A stretch of 64,000 bases of DNA from Isoetes taiwanensis (GCA_021234155.1 JAJEKV010000049.1:6101593-6165592), one strand, 5' to 3'. Counted from the stretch's first letter, positions 31,161-43,933 are shown. The notes: a model not told the origin generated them from the sequence alone. Program-made: numbers and translations.

Positions 31161-33150
31161 TTTTTGCGGGAACATAGTTTAGACCAAAAATTCAAAGAAA
31201 AGTAAAAAATCCGGTCCTCTTGTTACTTTCTGGGCAAAATTCCGGTAACTTTACAAGGAAATAGGATTTATTTTTAAGTAAAAAAAAAAACTAAAAATAT
31301 AATATCTATACCTGAAATCATGAAAGAGAGGGATGGATTTGATTCCAAAGAAGCAACCTTGCTATAAAAATCATATACTAAGGTAATATATGATTGTTTG
31401 TGAGCTAGATTTAAGAACACTTCAATCTTGAAGCATTTCAACGCTTTCTTCTTTGAACGTACATAGAGTTTCTCAGAAAGCTCGGAAGTTTTGTGAAGAT
31501 AGCATTGAAGAATTGATTAAAGCTTATGGCATGCCAAAGCTTGTTAGAGAATCACCACAATGCAATCACTTATTTACTCAAACAAGCCGAGAGGTGGAGT
31601 TGGTGAGGCGAAAAAAAGAAGAAAAGTGAGTGCATCATTTTTCTTGAATATTTTGTCCCTCTCTTATTTTTTCAGCTTGGACCTTTCTCTTGGCTGAAGT
31701 AGGACCGAAAATCCAAATTTTTGGCCGTTTGTTCCTAATTTTCTCTGATTTGATCTCTAGGCCTAGGTTACTCCACGATGCTTCAAATGGTTACCAAAAT
31801 TTTTACTATCATCGGGCAAAAACTAGATTAACTTGCAAGGATCTAGCTCAGAACTCTGGGACTGCTTGATTACGAGACGGATATTCCCTGATAACCTTTT
31901 TACACCTGAATACTCTTTTATACCTAGCAGAGTAGAATTTGAGACAGAAATTATTAATTCTTAGCTGGAAGGATTTGTTGGTACAAATAACATAGCCGCC
32001 TCTAACGAGTTCATTATGATTGGTTTGATCATAAATCTTTGTGGAAGTCTAATCAAAACAAGATTTGGAAAGCATTGAAGGTAATTCTCCATGAAATTGG
32101 AGCGTTTTTTTTTTTTTTTTTTTCTGAGGTTCTTGTTTACGAAATTCACTTCATGTGCTTGGGTTTACAAGCAAAAAATGCTCAAGAACCATTAGTAAAA
32201 AATTTGCATGCACCATTACAGTATGCCTCAACGCTATTATTGAGTACATCAAATATCCCTATATCCCTATTCTTCCTTGGACCTAAAATTGTTGGCATCT
32301 CTAGCCCTTCACGAGTCACAACCCAGGCCCTTCATCTACATCTATCTCCTAAAAAGGATGAAAAAGGGCTGAAGGATAACAAAAGAGGAAGATTGCAGCC
32401 AAGAAGCTCTTTGCATCACACTTTTCTCTTCCACATTACATAAGAAACAAGATGCTAATGCATCAACGGATTGCCCATTGGAAGACCCGTTGATGCTTCT
32501 ACAACTACTCACCGTTATAACCACCTTGCAAGTGGTAAAAATCTATCTTATATGTCATTTTTCAAGAATTGTCTTTGTTTTTGTATTGCCCTTTTTGCAT
32601 ATTTTATTGCTCTTTTTGCATTAATGTATTGCAACCCTTGGATGATGGATATTCCAGCTGATATTCCCCATTAGGGGCTAACAAAATTCTAAAAACATAA
32701 ACACTTGCATGAGTCAATAGTGCAAAACAAACAATTCAAATTAAACCTTTACAGTCAAAGAACTTCATATATTAAACACCAGCGGGCTAAAAACATCAAC
32801 CACGGATATCCTAGCAGAATGAGTTCACTGGCTAATATCAGCTACCCTTTTGTAAATCCACAAGCACACCTCTACCACAAAATCATATGCAAAGAAGAAG
32901 AAAAATAAGGAGGAAGAAGCTAAGTCTCCGGTGGCAAAACTTTTTGGCTTTTCTTTCTAAGGGGCAGATTCCATTGGTGTCAATAAAGTTAAATTGAGTA
33001 TCGTTTAGCAATAGGAAATGGCCACATCATCAAATAACCTTTACGTTGATATTCCACTATGCATGGAAGTTGTGCTCCAATCGCTGAGGTGGAATTGCCA
33101 AAACGTAATCTTATTGACGACCTCTCTTGCCCGGCAGTTTAATTTGCCGA
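31161..33150. other. Intergenic, no gene recognised
   Basis: Includes an 18-base T run at about 32107-32124, perhaps the tail of a minus-strand retroposon. No frame with family resemblance. Confidence 0.45.
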
Positions 33151-33167
33151 GTGATGATATGAAGCCA

Positions 33168-33480
33168 CGTTTCCCTACCCGCCAGCCACGTTTCCCTACC
33201 CGCCAGCCACGTCAGCTGGTAGTTTTGGCCCCTAAGGCCCGATATGGCTGTGGCCTTACTACTACAAACCTCCGCACCCAAGCCCAAATCCGCCAGAGGG
33301 AATAAGAAATACAACAAAAGCCTGGATTACACGCTTAAATTCGAACCACAAATTCAACTCTTTTTGCTTAAATTCGAACCACAAATTCAACTCTTTTTGA
33401 AATCGAGTTCACAGACTCAAGGTTTTCCCAAACTGGAGAAATCCCAAACTGGAAAAATCCCAAACTGGAGAAATCGGAGG
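33168..33480 (+). repeat. Cluster of three short tandem repeats
   Basis: CCACGTTTCCCTACCCGCCAG is duplicated with a third partial copy (33170-33210). A 33 bp unit with AAATTCGAACCACAAATTCA is duplicated (about 33336-33400). CCCAAACTGGAGAAAT occurs three times (about 33426-33475). Different units side by side suggest a slippage-prone patch. Confidence 0.7.
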
Positions 33481-33954
33481 CTGCACTCTCAAAGCTGGCT
33501 TTAGGATAATATATGGTATAAATATGTACATTGTACTGCCATACATGTCGACCACGACGACATGTACACAGCGACCGTAAAGGGTTGTAACCATACTGAG
33601 AGAAACGATGCATATTTTTCATGTAAAGTTTGAAGTAAGAGAAATCCACAAATCTAATAATTTCGGAGGGATCTTTATGAAAAGCACTTAATTGGATTAA
33701 GAGATCGCCTCTCTGGGAAGAGGCCAGAATCATAAGATTGTGAAGAACCGAGATTCAAAATTTAATTTTTTGGGTATTATTTCGATTTTCCGAGAATTGG
33801 ACATTGCAAAAAATATCAAGAGGGAACAATAAAGGGTTAAAAGAACAGATATTGAAGCAGAGAAAAGGCCGAAATAGAGAGAAATTAGACTAACCTACAG
33901 ATTCAGCTGGTTGAAAAACCATGTAAGTACCAATTCATATTTTCATATACTTGA
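33481..33954. other. Intergenic, no gene recognised
   Basis: No coding frame with family resemblance and no further repeat. Confidence 0.45.
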
Positions 33955-34056
33955 TGAGGAGGATAACCCTCCTCTTGAGATGATTATGGCAAATAACCCT
34001 CGAGGCCGGCAGGCCGAGAGGGTTATCTGCCATAATCATCGAGAGAGGAGGGTTGG
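33955..34056. repeat. Foldback element or long hairpin
   Basis: AACCCTCCTCTTGAGATGAT and the following TATGGCAAATAACCCTC are mirrored by GAGGGTTATCTGCCATAATC and ATCGAGAGAGGAGGGTT. The arms are about 37 bp and imperfect, around a GGCCGGCAGGCC centre. More TAACC/GGTTA and GATAATC words follow to 34170. Likely a MITE or small-RNA-type inverted repeat. Confidence 0.65.
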
Positions 34057-34585
34057 CCTCCCTTAACATCTGGTGGAGGGGATTATCACCATCGATTTGA
34101 TAATCTCCTCAATCTCAGCCGTGGATTGATAATCACTCAGGAGCAATGGATTATCAGAGATAACCTCTGCTGCCAAGATGCCGATTTAAGGGTGGAGATT
34201 GTTGCGATCAAGATAATCCACGACACCAGATGTTTAAGAGACTTTCAGACATCAATGGCTGAGAATAAAACTGTAAGATTGACAGTGGAGGATTATTCTG
34301 GTGTTTTGGTTATGTTATCATCCGGGTTTGTACGTGGTTCCTATCTTCTTTGATAACTTTCATTTTCTCGCAAAATATTCAAACCCATTCGTGGTTGCAA
34401 TTAAAAAAATTCAGATAATTCCTCTACGTATCCTACAACTAATTTTTGAATGTTTTGAATGGGAAAACTATCCTAGAGGTAGTGCAAATGCTAAGCCAGT
34501 GCAAATGTTGTGTCTTACATCGGGTAAGGTAATGAAGCAGCTTTTTCATGTTGGAGAATGCTGTATAGTAAAGAAATTCAACTTT

Positions 34586-36911
34586 CTACTCTTCTGGCTG
34601 AAACGGCATGGATAGCTCGTGCTTCAATTCAGCATGCAAGGTCAACAAAAGCTCATCCAGACCTCCTTCATCACTACTACAACCATAACTGTTTCTGCAC
34701 TTCAAATTAAGTCGGTCTACCATTCGCTCCAAATTCGAAAACCCATACTGATCCCAATGGAATAATTATGAATATCGTGGCATGAAAAGAATTATTGATA
34801 TATGCTATATGCTGTACATTACCTTTGCCAAAAATGTGTGCTCACAGAGAAGGATTGCTAATGCAGCATCAGGAATCTTGAGTGAGATGCAAAACAGCCT
34901 AAGTATCTTAATCTGAAAAGAAAAGGACATGAAAGTAAAACATGTAGAAACTTGTTAAGTAATTACCTCTTCCACTTCTCTGCGCATACAGAGCCTGGCA
35001 CAGGCAGATGCAACCCTAAGCAAGCTTTCTAAACTCTGGAGGCACACAGTATCATCATGTTGGTCTAACTTGATTTTTCTTAAATGAAGATAATATCTTC
35101 GGACCAAATCTTCTGCACCCTTAGACATTCTACACACTTCATCACTGCCCATCATTGCAATGGTTATGTGCTCTTTTATCTTATCAAGTCTATCATGCTC
35201 TGAACTGACCCGTTCAACTTAAAGATCAGATTCCTACTTTCAGGCTCTTCACTCAACATAAAATCCAAGGATGGAGTTATAATATCAAATTTGGACAGCA
35301 AACTGCGGTATAACAAGCCTTCCTTAGACTGGGAGGAACCATGGTCCTGCATAAACAAGGATTCATCTTGCCTCGTTAAGTGAAGCCCCCATATTGTTGG
35401 ATTGCAGGAAAAAAGCAAAATCTGCACCCTTTTTACATGCATTAAAGGTTTCTCCATGCAATCACATAACATGTGCATCTCTTCTTTGTTCAATGAATCC
35501 CTGGAAATGTCTAGTATGCATACTCCATCATTTGCAAGAGCCAGGCTACCAGCATAAATTTTTTGGCCAGTTGAGGATATAACTTTTGCAAGAAGATTTT
35601 TGCAGCCACTAGAATGTTGAATACTGCGTGTTGCAAGTAAAGACATTCCAAGTAGCCTTGCCAATGAACGTGAAGAATAATCTGAAGTCTGGTAAAGAAC
35701 ATGTATTGATTTTCTTTCTGTCTTCGGATCATTACCAAACTTAACTTCCGATGCATAATGTTTCGATGAAATGCTTGTCACTAAGCTAAGCAAGAAGGAA
35801 ATATCTGTCAACTGTGAATAGATATTTCCCTGGTCTGCTAAGAGATTCAAGGAGACTATACCATTCCTTGTTTTGAAGTGCTTTTCTAGAATAGGGGCAA
35901 TAGGCAATCTCATCGAATTCAAGTTAATTATTTTAATATTATTTGCCTTGATTTGCAAATGGCAGAACATGTGAGAATGAGCCGACTGTGTTATCGAATT
36001 TGAAGCTGCTGTGATGAAGCTTAGGTGGCCTATAACAGATATTGAATCACCGATTTGAACTTGACCAGTAAGATCGTCATGCAGAGTTACCAGAATAGGG
36101 TTTTTTCTTATGGTAGAAGTAAAAGATAACTTAGGCACTTCCCCTAGCAGAAGCTCCTGCGGATTTGTGATTGAAATGGATGAATGAAACTAAAATTCTT
36201 GAAGTTCTTGAGAAACTGCAAAATTTCTTGAATTTACTGAAAAATTAACCTGGTACGGCACGTAGATTCCCGATTTTAGATCCTCATCAAATGCAGGCTG
36301 TGAGCAACAAGGGGGGAATTTCGCTTCGTCTTCCGGGTAAAGGTCAAGCTTGCAGCCACATGTTTTGCATTTGAAACATCGCAAGAATGCCGTCTTCAAA
36401 CTGGAATTAAGGAAATAAGCATAACCTAAAGATCTAAAGAGAAGAAAAGACTATGGATCCAACGCGAAAGCAAAAATGAAAATCAAGAAAAGCCTAAAAT
36501 TGTGAAGAAGATTAAGGATACATGTTGCAGATTAGAGGTGGCGTACACAACACCAAGAACTTGCACAATTTCCCCACCGGCACTTGTTTGCGTCTTGAGA
36601 TTATCTACAGAAAGCATTGGCAAAGGTACACATGCTAACCTGAACCATAATCTGGAGCCTCTTTTTACTCCGGCGGATCCATGCCGCCCTAGCCATTCAA
36701 ATGCTTCCATAACGATGGCGGAAAGCTTCTCGGGATTCTTGAGCAGAGCAGAACCAAGATGGACGTCTTGTTGTAGAAGCTCCATGGCATCGATTTGCAG
36801 AATGAAGGGATCAGAGGGTGCATTTGTTGAAGAAATCTGCCGGAGTAGAGAATTGAGGAGAGAATCGCTGTGCATAATCCAATCTATGGTTCTTTCCGCC
36901 AGCTGCTCCAT
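34586..36911 (-). CDS. MCMDC2-like protein (MCM-family, degenerate ATPase)
   Basis: Minus-strand exons: 36911-36522 (MCM N-terminal domain, WFRLACVPLPMLSVDNLKTQ), 36400-34967, 34912-34823 and 34747-34586 (stop TAG). Exon 2 holds a C4-type zinc finger (CFKCKTCGCKLDLYPEDEA...CC), the MCM OB-fold (VTLHDDLTGQVQIGDSISVIG) and an AAA+ region. There the Walker A loop is replaced by YQTSDYSSRSL and Walker B by CILDISRDSL; GQKIYAGSLALANDGV is recognisable. The last exons form the MCM C-terminal helical region (LESLLRVASACARLCM, AALAILLCEHTFLAK). Loss of both Walker motifs is typical of MCMDC2, a meiotic-recombination MCM relative in animals. Oddities: a TAG at about 36192-36190 (or a 60 nt intron), a one-base frame change near 35212, and a phase mismatch at the first splice. 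These could be errors or early decay. Confidence 0.75.
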
Positions 36912-38800
36912 GGCTTAGTCTTTTCGAAGCGTCAAAGGGAAAAATACTACACTTGTTGTCAAAAAGTACGTACAATATTTTGCAAAAGTTAGCATATTCT
37001 ATAAATTCTATTAATTGGATGAGTGAGATCTACTTTGAGCTAGGCTAAGGGACTCGTTCAACTGTGAGGATGGAGGATCTTTGTGTGATCATATTGAGCT
37101 AGGAGAGCCTTGTTCTAAGGGACCTCGTGCCACCATGGACCTTTGCGATGGCATGGGAGTTGAGCTTGACGGGGCGCCTGAGATGCCTACAAGTTTTTTG
37201 TGATTTGGCTACAACATCTGGCATTCAAAGAGCTAAAGGAGCATGATTCCATGTTTATGAAGTTCTATTTTCTTTGTACAATGCCTTAGGTAGGTGTTTT
37301 TAGCATGGTTTGTCGACTATTTAGTCATTCATATGGCTGGAAGGATTTTATTGTGTATTCCTTTTGACTTGAGGTGGTTTGCAGTTGTTGAATCTGCAAC
37401 TTGTGATAATTTAAATGGCAAAAATTGGAGCTTCATTTGGAACTGCTGCAAGCTCACAAGATAAGGCATTTGCAAGTATGTTCATGATTCAATTTTGTAA
37501 TACAGGTTTGCTACCCTCTACAGGTTTTCTATTTTGACCATGGAGTATGTTAAATACATGTACAACACGAGCAAAATGATGCGTGAAAAATGTATGGTTT
37601 AGGTTCATTCCAACATAAAATTCGTAGCATTCAATTTTTGTCGGTGCTAGTAGATATATTCCCAGATTGCATGAAATCTTAGCTTTATGAGCAACAGATT
37701 GATTCGATTTGAGTTTTCCTTGCTTAAGATGAATGGAATATGATTAACAGAATTACCCTTTTTGGATTTCTCGAAGGGGCAAACCAAAGGGGGGTACAAA
37801 ATGTTCACCGTATAAATTACGTGAGTGACCCAAAGGGTTTTTTTTTCCCCCCCTTAAAATGTATGTATACCCGTACTGAGGGTACTAATTGTATAGACTA
37901 CCGTATACAGACTTGAAGGGGGAAGTTGGTGGGAGAGCTCCGCATTACTTTGTATTTTGCAAGTATTGTGAGCTTCTCTAAGTTTTTTTTCCTCATTCTT
38001 TCAATCGATTTACTCAAAATTTTCGTGACATAGAGGTTGTTGATCATCCATATTGAATTCCCTATTTTTGTTTCCTTCACAAGTTTGTCTCTGCCCATCT
38101 TTGTAGTTATGGTTAATTTTCTTGGTTTCATTGGTTTGTACTTTGCATTGTCTCATGCTTCAATACATTATTTAGGTTGATCCTTTGTTTGATTATGAGA
38201 AAGTATGGGATTAAAGAGATATCAAAGGAAACTTTTGTCCAGGTTTTCTTAAGAATAGAATAGAAGGGTTTTTAGCGTCCACGAAGACCTAGCAGCCTAT
38301 GAGACCTAATACAAAGAGTGTAGCAGAGGAGAACGTGTTATATTTTGCAGACCAATTTAAAATGTAAATACCTCATTATTAGCCCCAACCCCTTAAATTA
38401 TCATCTACTCTAATTCTGTGAAGTGCTTCTACGTTTTGGCCATCAGGAAATGATGCACTGTCAAATAGCAATACAGAAAGAATGGCAATGAGACTTCAGG
38501 CATACCCTATGCTATAAAGTTAGTTTAGCAACAAGCACGTCAAAAGTTAGGATAACTCATTTACCTGTACCTTTGTTGTGATGTATCTAAAATAGCTAAT
38601 ACTGTCATATTTCTCGCAATGCAGATATTGACTATATACAATCAACAACATATGATCAACTTGCCAGCTTTGTAAATATGTTATTCCCGTCAACATTTTC
38701 TTTATTATTCCCATCATCTTCCTTAGTTAGAGCCGTCTTTAACTTCTTTTATAACCATTTCTAATTGCAGGTCATAGGTTTTTGATGGTTTGCCACCTTC
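36912..38800. other. Intergenic upstream of the MCMDC2-like gene
   Basis: A+T-rich with no convincing frame. Presumably holds the promoter of the minus-strand MCM-like gene near 36950; no clear box was identified. Confidence 0.5.
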
Positions 38801-39120
38801 TTAAAAGATTGCAAGGAGCGCATTGATTATGGCAGATGGCGTGATATTGCCAAGAACATTCTGATTAACTTCCCAAGCTTCATCTACCTTGTCAGACTTG
38901 CACAATCCATCAATATCAAATCCATAGCTAGAGACATCAGGAATAAGTTTCCTTTGTGGCATTCCTTGCGCAAGTTTTCTAGCATCAGAGAATCTATTGA
39001 CCTTGCAAAGTGCTTCAATCAGACCATCATAGGCTACAGCAATGGTCCTCAAATTCTTTTAATTTGCAAGTTGTGAAAGCTTAATTCTTCATCCAATTTT
39101 CTAGCTTTGCCAACATCAAC
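38801..39120 (-). pseudogene. Pentatricopeptide-repeat (PPR) protein fragment
   Basis: The minus strand reads AYDGLIEALCKVNRFSDARK then PDVSSYGFDIDGLCKSDKVDEA, two P-type PPR motifs (Y..LI..LCK..R..DA), with part of a third upstream (KARKLDEEL). PPR proteins bind organelle RNA and normally have ten or more motifs, so this is a short relic. It lacks a start, targeting peptide and the rest of the repeats. Confidence 0.7.
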
Positions 39121-39620
39121 AATCAGCAACATTCAGCAAATCACAACACTCACCCCAATTTTTGGTCCACAGTTGTTTTTATCTATTGTTTTATGCTAAA
39201 AACAACACCAAGATGGCCCCAAAAGTCCAGGTGGCCTATTTATCCGAATTTGCACAAAGAGACAGTGGTTTTTGGCCAAAAAATCCCACCGTAGTTTTTC
39301 TGGCACCTTTTTGTTTTTTGGTCAACGGGTCCTTTTTTTCACTATTGTTTTTAGCGAACTTTTGTCAACATATGGTTTTTTCTTTACTGTTGTTTTTATA
39401 TTAATATGTACTAAAATGTTTTCAATTTTCAATATACTATTATTTACATATATAATATATTTCAAGCTTCCAGTTGTATGATAATGTTATCAATTAATAT
39501 AATTCATTGCTAACCTATAAGTTGAGTTTCAACTTGATTTCTTTTATGGCTAACAAGAATTAACATATAAATGACATTATGATGTATACCTTTGAATAAC
39601 AATCATAGTGACTAATACAT
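39121..39620. other. Intergenic, no 5' LTR seen for the chromovirus
   Basis: Contains near-repeats of CTTTTTGTTTTTTGGTCAAC and TTTTTCTTTACTGTTGTTTT. I searched here for a primer site or LTR of the plus-strand chromovirus and found none; its 5' end seems lost. Confidence 0.5.
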
Positions 39621-39699
39621 GCAGCCAGGAATTCTGGCTCGGGCTCCCAGGATTAGGGCAGACAGCAACAGTGGCAACCTAGGAAACTTTTCAGCCGAG

Positions 39700-40570
39700 A
39701 ACATGACGAGGAACAAGTTATGACGGCTGAAGCTATCAACGGAAGGCTAGTCCGAATGTCTAACCAGGTGCAACAACTAATACAGTGGGCTACACCTTTG
39801 ATGCATGCACAAGAATATGAACCAATGCCCCTCGACCATCATCATGAGCACACCGACAAAGCACCTCAACCAGAGTAGGAAGAAGTCCATGTGCCTGAGA
39901 AAAATAGAAAGAGGAAAAGAAGAAGTAGGAGGAGCTCAACGTCTTCTAGCTCCAGCCAATCAGACAGTACAGAAAGCGGATCTCACCTCACAATGCAGAG
40001 ATAAGAACCGTAAGAGGAGCTCAACGTCTTCTAGCTCCAGCTAGTCAGTTCTGAAAGTGAGTCAGACACCTCACAATGCAGAGACAGGAACCGTAAGGCA
40101 GGGGACTATCAGAAGAAAGTGAATAGTGCAATGAGTAACGTATGGAAAACCTAAAAGTTGGGATAATTCTCCGTGAAGGACAGGTCTAGAATGGAAGTGG
40201 AAGCTTGGTTAGACGAGATGGAGGAATTTGAGAACTCATGTAGCATGAAAGATAAGGACATAGGAAAGGTGGCAACATCAAACCTGATTGGACCAGCCCG
40301 GATTTGGTGGAAGGGATACGCTAAATCAAACAAGCTGAGAAGGAATAATTGCAGATTCAAAACCTTCAGAAAGGTTTTTCGCAAGCACTACGTCCTAAGG
40401 TCGCACACCAGCAGACAGATTCAGCAGTTCTATAGGTTAGACTAGGGGAATCTATCAGTGGCCAAATATACAAAGGAATTTAATATGAGGCGAAGCTCAA
40501 ATGTCCCAAGGATCACTGAGAGGCAAGCGGTGGATGGCTATATTGAGGGATTAAACAGTAACATTTGATA
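39700..40570 (+). pseudogene. Chromovirus gag
   Basis: A charged N-terminal part (repeated KRKRRS/SSTSSSSS stretches at 39900-40050, itself a duplication) leads to the retrotransposon gag domain at 40175-40560. That domain contains VEAWLDEMEEF, PARIWWKGYAK, FRKVFRKHYVL and, after a TAG, VAKYTKEFNMRRSS. Gag forms the particle shell. Broken by TAG codons and a shift near 40150. Confidence 0.75.
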
Positions 40571-40849
40571 TGGGCCATCAACCTGAAAACAATTGGGGAG
40601 GACGAAGATAAGGCATTAAGCTTAGAGGAGGCACTAGCAACTCCGGGCAGAAACAATCATTCTACAAGGAGAAAGCAACAGGCTCGTATCAACTGAGGCA
40701 TGCATCCTCCACACTAGCAGGGCAGCAGTCCCAGGGAAGATGGATAGGAAAACATCATACGAGGAGCAGAGGCAGCAGGGAGGTCGGGCGGGGAAGTCAA
40801 TGAAATTTTTTTTGGACATTATCTCGTAGGAAAAGGAGGAGGAATGTAT

Positions 40850-41490
40850 AAAGAAGAAACTATGTTTCAGATGCTTCCAGCCGGGTCATCACACATATGA
40901 TTGCCCCTTCGTGATGCAAGCAGCACTAGCAGAACTCATGATTGGGAGTCACCCACAAGAGACTGACCGGCAAGAACCACAAAACTATATAAAAGGTGAG
41001 TGCAGAATCTGTGCAGCTATTGAGTTAGGTGATGTAAAAAATCAGTCCACAGTTATTTCGCCAGAGGGCATCAGTGATAGTAAGCCATGTAGTCCTTATG
41101 GATACAGGTAGCTCGCACACCTTCGCATCCCTCAGATTGGCCACCTTAATGAAGACCAAGACCCTTAAGTCCAAGCCCAGGCCGGCAGTCTTGCAATTCG
41201 CCACACCAAGGGTAAGAGAATCAACTTTGATATAGACCTCAATGAAACCAAATGGATGGTGGGAGCAGAGGTAATAAATATTAACCGCTTTGTAGTCAAA
41301 GGTAAAAAAGTCATTTCAGTCATGCAGTGTATCTCTTTGAAGCAATTGCACAAAAGCTTAATGAAGGACAAGGTGGAATACATCCTTAGACTAGAGGCAA
41401 TTGAGCCGGGTCATGAAAAGCAAGGGAAGCCAAGCTTGAAAGAGTTACCCAGGTCAATTGCAAGGATAATCGGGGAATTTCAGGATTTTT
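40850..41490 (+). pseudogene. Chromovirus zinc knuckle and aspartic protease
   Basis: CFRCFQPGHHTYDC (about 40863-40904) is a CX2CX4HX4C nucleocapsid knuckle. About 200 bp later VVLMDTGSSHTFAS (41089-41130) carries the DTG active site of the retropepsin, followed by IDLNETKWMVGAEV and a linker toward RT. The protease processes the polyprotein. One or two frame changes occur near 41085 and 41180. Confidence 0.8.
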
Positions 41491-41494
41491 TCTA

Positions 41495-43064
41495 GATGAG
41501 ATCCGTGAATTACCGCCTTACAGAGGCGTGGAGTGTGAGATCACACTAGCACCAGATGCTAAGCCTAACAGCAAGGCCCTCTACAGGATGAGCACCCCTG
41601 AGCTAGCTGAGCTCAAGAAGCAATTGCAAGAATTTCTTGAACTTGAATTCATCAGGACAAGCATGTCACCCTTCGGGGCACCCATTCTCTTTGTCAAAAG
41701 AATGATGGAAGTCTAAGGATATGTATAGAGTACCATCAGTTGAACAAGCAGATGGTAAAGAACAAGCACGCTTTGCCTAGAGCAGACGACTTGATGGACC
41801 AACTCCAAGTTGCGAAGGTCTTTTCGAAGATAGACTTGAGATTGGGGTATCATCAGATAAGAATCAAGGAAGAAGACATTCATAAAAACGTCTTTAGAAT
41901 ACGGTATGTGCATTGTGAATTTACAATCATGCCTTTCAACTTATCAAATGCTCCAGCAATGTTCACGAGGCTAGTGAACGACATCTTCAGAGAGTTCTTA
42001 GATGAGTTCTCATCATCTTCTTCGACGACATCGTCATATATAGCAAGTCAAGGGAAGAACATGTAGCACATTTAAGAAAAGTCTTGAAAAAGCTAGGACG
42101 GCACCGCTTGTTTGGCAAGCTTTCTAAGTGTCAGTTTGCTACAACCAAGGTTGAGTACCTTGGACATGTTGTGTCACCCGGAAGGAATAGCCATGCAGAC
42201 CCATCAAAGATAGAAGCCATAGTGGATTGGGCCGGCCCGAAAACATCTCCGAAGTGAGAAGCTTTCTTGGGTTAGCAGGTTACTATAGGAAGTTTGTAAG
42301 CGATTTTGCTAGGTGGGCATCCCCTTTATCGGCTCTCACTAAGAATACGAAGGTGAAAGATTGGGGTCGCACATTGGGTAGAGAATGTCCAAGCTTCATT
42401 TGAAAAGCTTAATGAAGCCTTGACAACAACACCAATGCTCACCCTACCAAATCTCAATGAGGACAAGCTTGTGGCTACAGAAGCAAGTAAGATAGCAACA
42501 GGTGGAGTTCTCATGCAGGAAGGAAGGGTAATGGCCTATGATTCAAAGAAGATGAATGATGCAAAGCAAGTAGATCACTCTCAAAGGGAGCCTAAGAAAA
42601 GAAGATTTTCCAGTAGCTGAACTACTCTTCAACGAGTTTTCTTTTTATCCGAACTATCAAGACTTTTGGATTCCAGATAATTTTGTCATTCCAGGGCCCT
42701 TAACCTGCCCTTTCAAAATGGTTGTTTTTAAAAAAATGCTCCTAAGCATAACATGTAATATTTCCATGTATATATTAATAGATATACGCTGCCTTCAATT
42801 AAAAAAAAAAAAAAAGATGCGAAGCAACGCTACCCAACACACGACCAAGAGCTTCTAGCTGTATAAGAGCTCTTTGCATCTGGAGACACTATTTGCTTGG
42901 AAGAAGGTTTCAGTTAGATACTGACCATCAAAGCCTCCAATATATATTCACGCAACCACTCTTCAATTTGAGGCAAAGAAGATGGATGGAGTTTATTGAG
43001 GAATATGACTTTGAGATAGTCTATAAGCCAGGCAAATTAAATGTGGTTGCCAATGCTCTCTCGC
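41495..43064 (+). pseudogene. Chromovirus reverse transcriptase and RNase H
   Basis: RT blocks in order: ALYRMSTPELAELKKQL (41578), [17 protein letters not shown] (41650), [16 protein letters not shown] (41818), [18 protein letters not shown] (41920), the active-site FFDD at 42018-42029 in a shifted frame, then EYLGHVVSP and FLGLAGYYRKFV. RNase H follows: LPNLNEDKLVATEASKIATGGVL (42440), interrupted at 42570, resuming RYPTHDQELLAV (42828) and LGRRFQLDTDHQSLQYIF (42895), KPGKLNVVANALS (43027). Several single-base frame changes inactivate it. Confidence 0.9.
42570..42815 (+). mobile_element. Small poly(A) retroposon inside RNase H
   Basis: A 246 bp block separates ...NDAKQ and RYPTH..., which are adjacent in related elements. 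It ends in A15 and is bounded by GATGCAAAGCAA (42558-42569) and GATGCGAAGCAA (42816-42827), a 12 bp target duplication with one mismatch. The 3' sequence resembles a transcript 3' UTR; a 5'-truncated LINE or LINE-mobilised transcript is likely. Confidence 0.75.
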
Positions 43065-43933
43065 ATCAGACCCAGTGTTGTATCGTACGTAACGTACCGT
43101 ACACGTACTTAACGTATGCAACGTACTATACCTCGTAAAGTACTTCAACACTTTTAACGTACGATTTTTTTTTGTACGTTAAAAAGGTAAAGGTATCATA
43201 CCTATAACGTACGTACAATACGTACAGTACATAAAATACATACTGTACTTCTAATTTGTCTATTATTTTCATTATTTACATCATTTTCGTAGTTTCTTTA
43301 AATTTTTGGGTTTTAGTGGCTGAACCAGCTTTCTCAGTAATTGTTTGGGCATTAACTGTTATTAACTAGGACAATTTGTTCACATCTGAATTGATTGCAT
43401 GCTGGATTTTATGACCAGCTTAGTTTCTAGCACTAAAACAACCTGCTGTAAAGCTTGTATGTGTTTTCTGCTACATTATACTTGTCAATAAACACAAATA
43501 ATTGGCCATCAGCCAGCAATAAGCATTGGCATTAACTCTGTCAAGCTGAACAGTCACCACCTACATCAAGGTCTTGATGATATCAAAATCTCTAACTTTC
43601 GAATTATCCAAAATTTAATGCCAAATTTTCCAAAACTTGATGGTCATAGTAGGTCAAACACGCTACTGAATTTCTAAAACATCTCTGATTATATAATTGA
43701 TCATATATGGTAGCGAAACCAAATTGAAATCAGTGATGTCGGGGACGGACAATCACATTTAACTCTTTTTTTTTGTCTAACCTCCAATTTCTGTTGTTTT
43801 ATCACCTGGAACAAATTTACATAGGATAATCATGAAATCAGAATTTGTACTTTACACTCTAGAAGCTAAAATCAGAATTACAACTTTAACAAGCAACTAT
43901 ACAGATACTTGAATAATAGAAGATACTTAAGCA

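Noticed and set aside
32039-32443. 134-codon plus-strand frame with a Phe run
   Set aside because: The Phe run is translation of an 18-base T tract; the rest has no motif.
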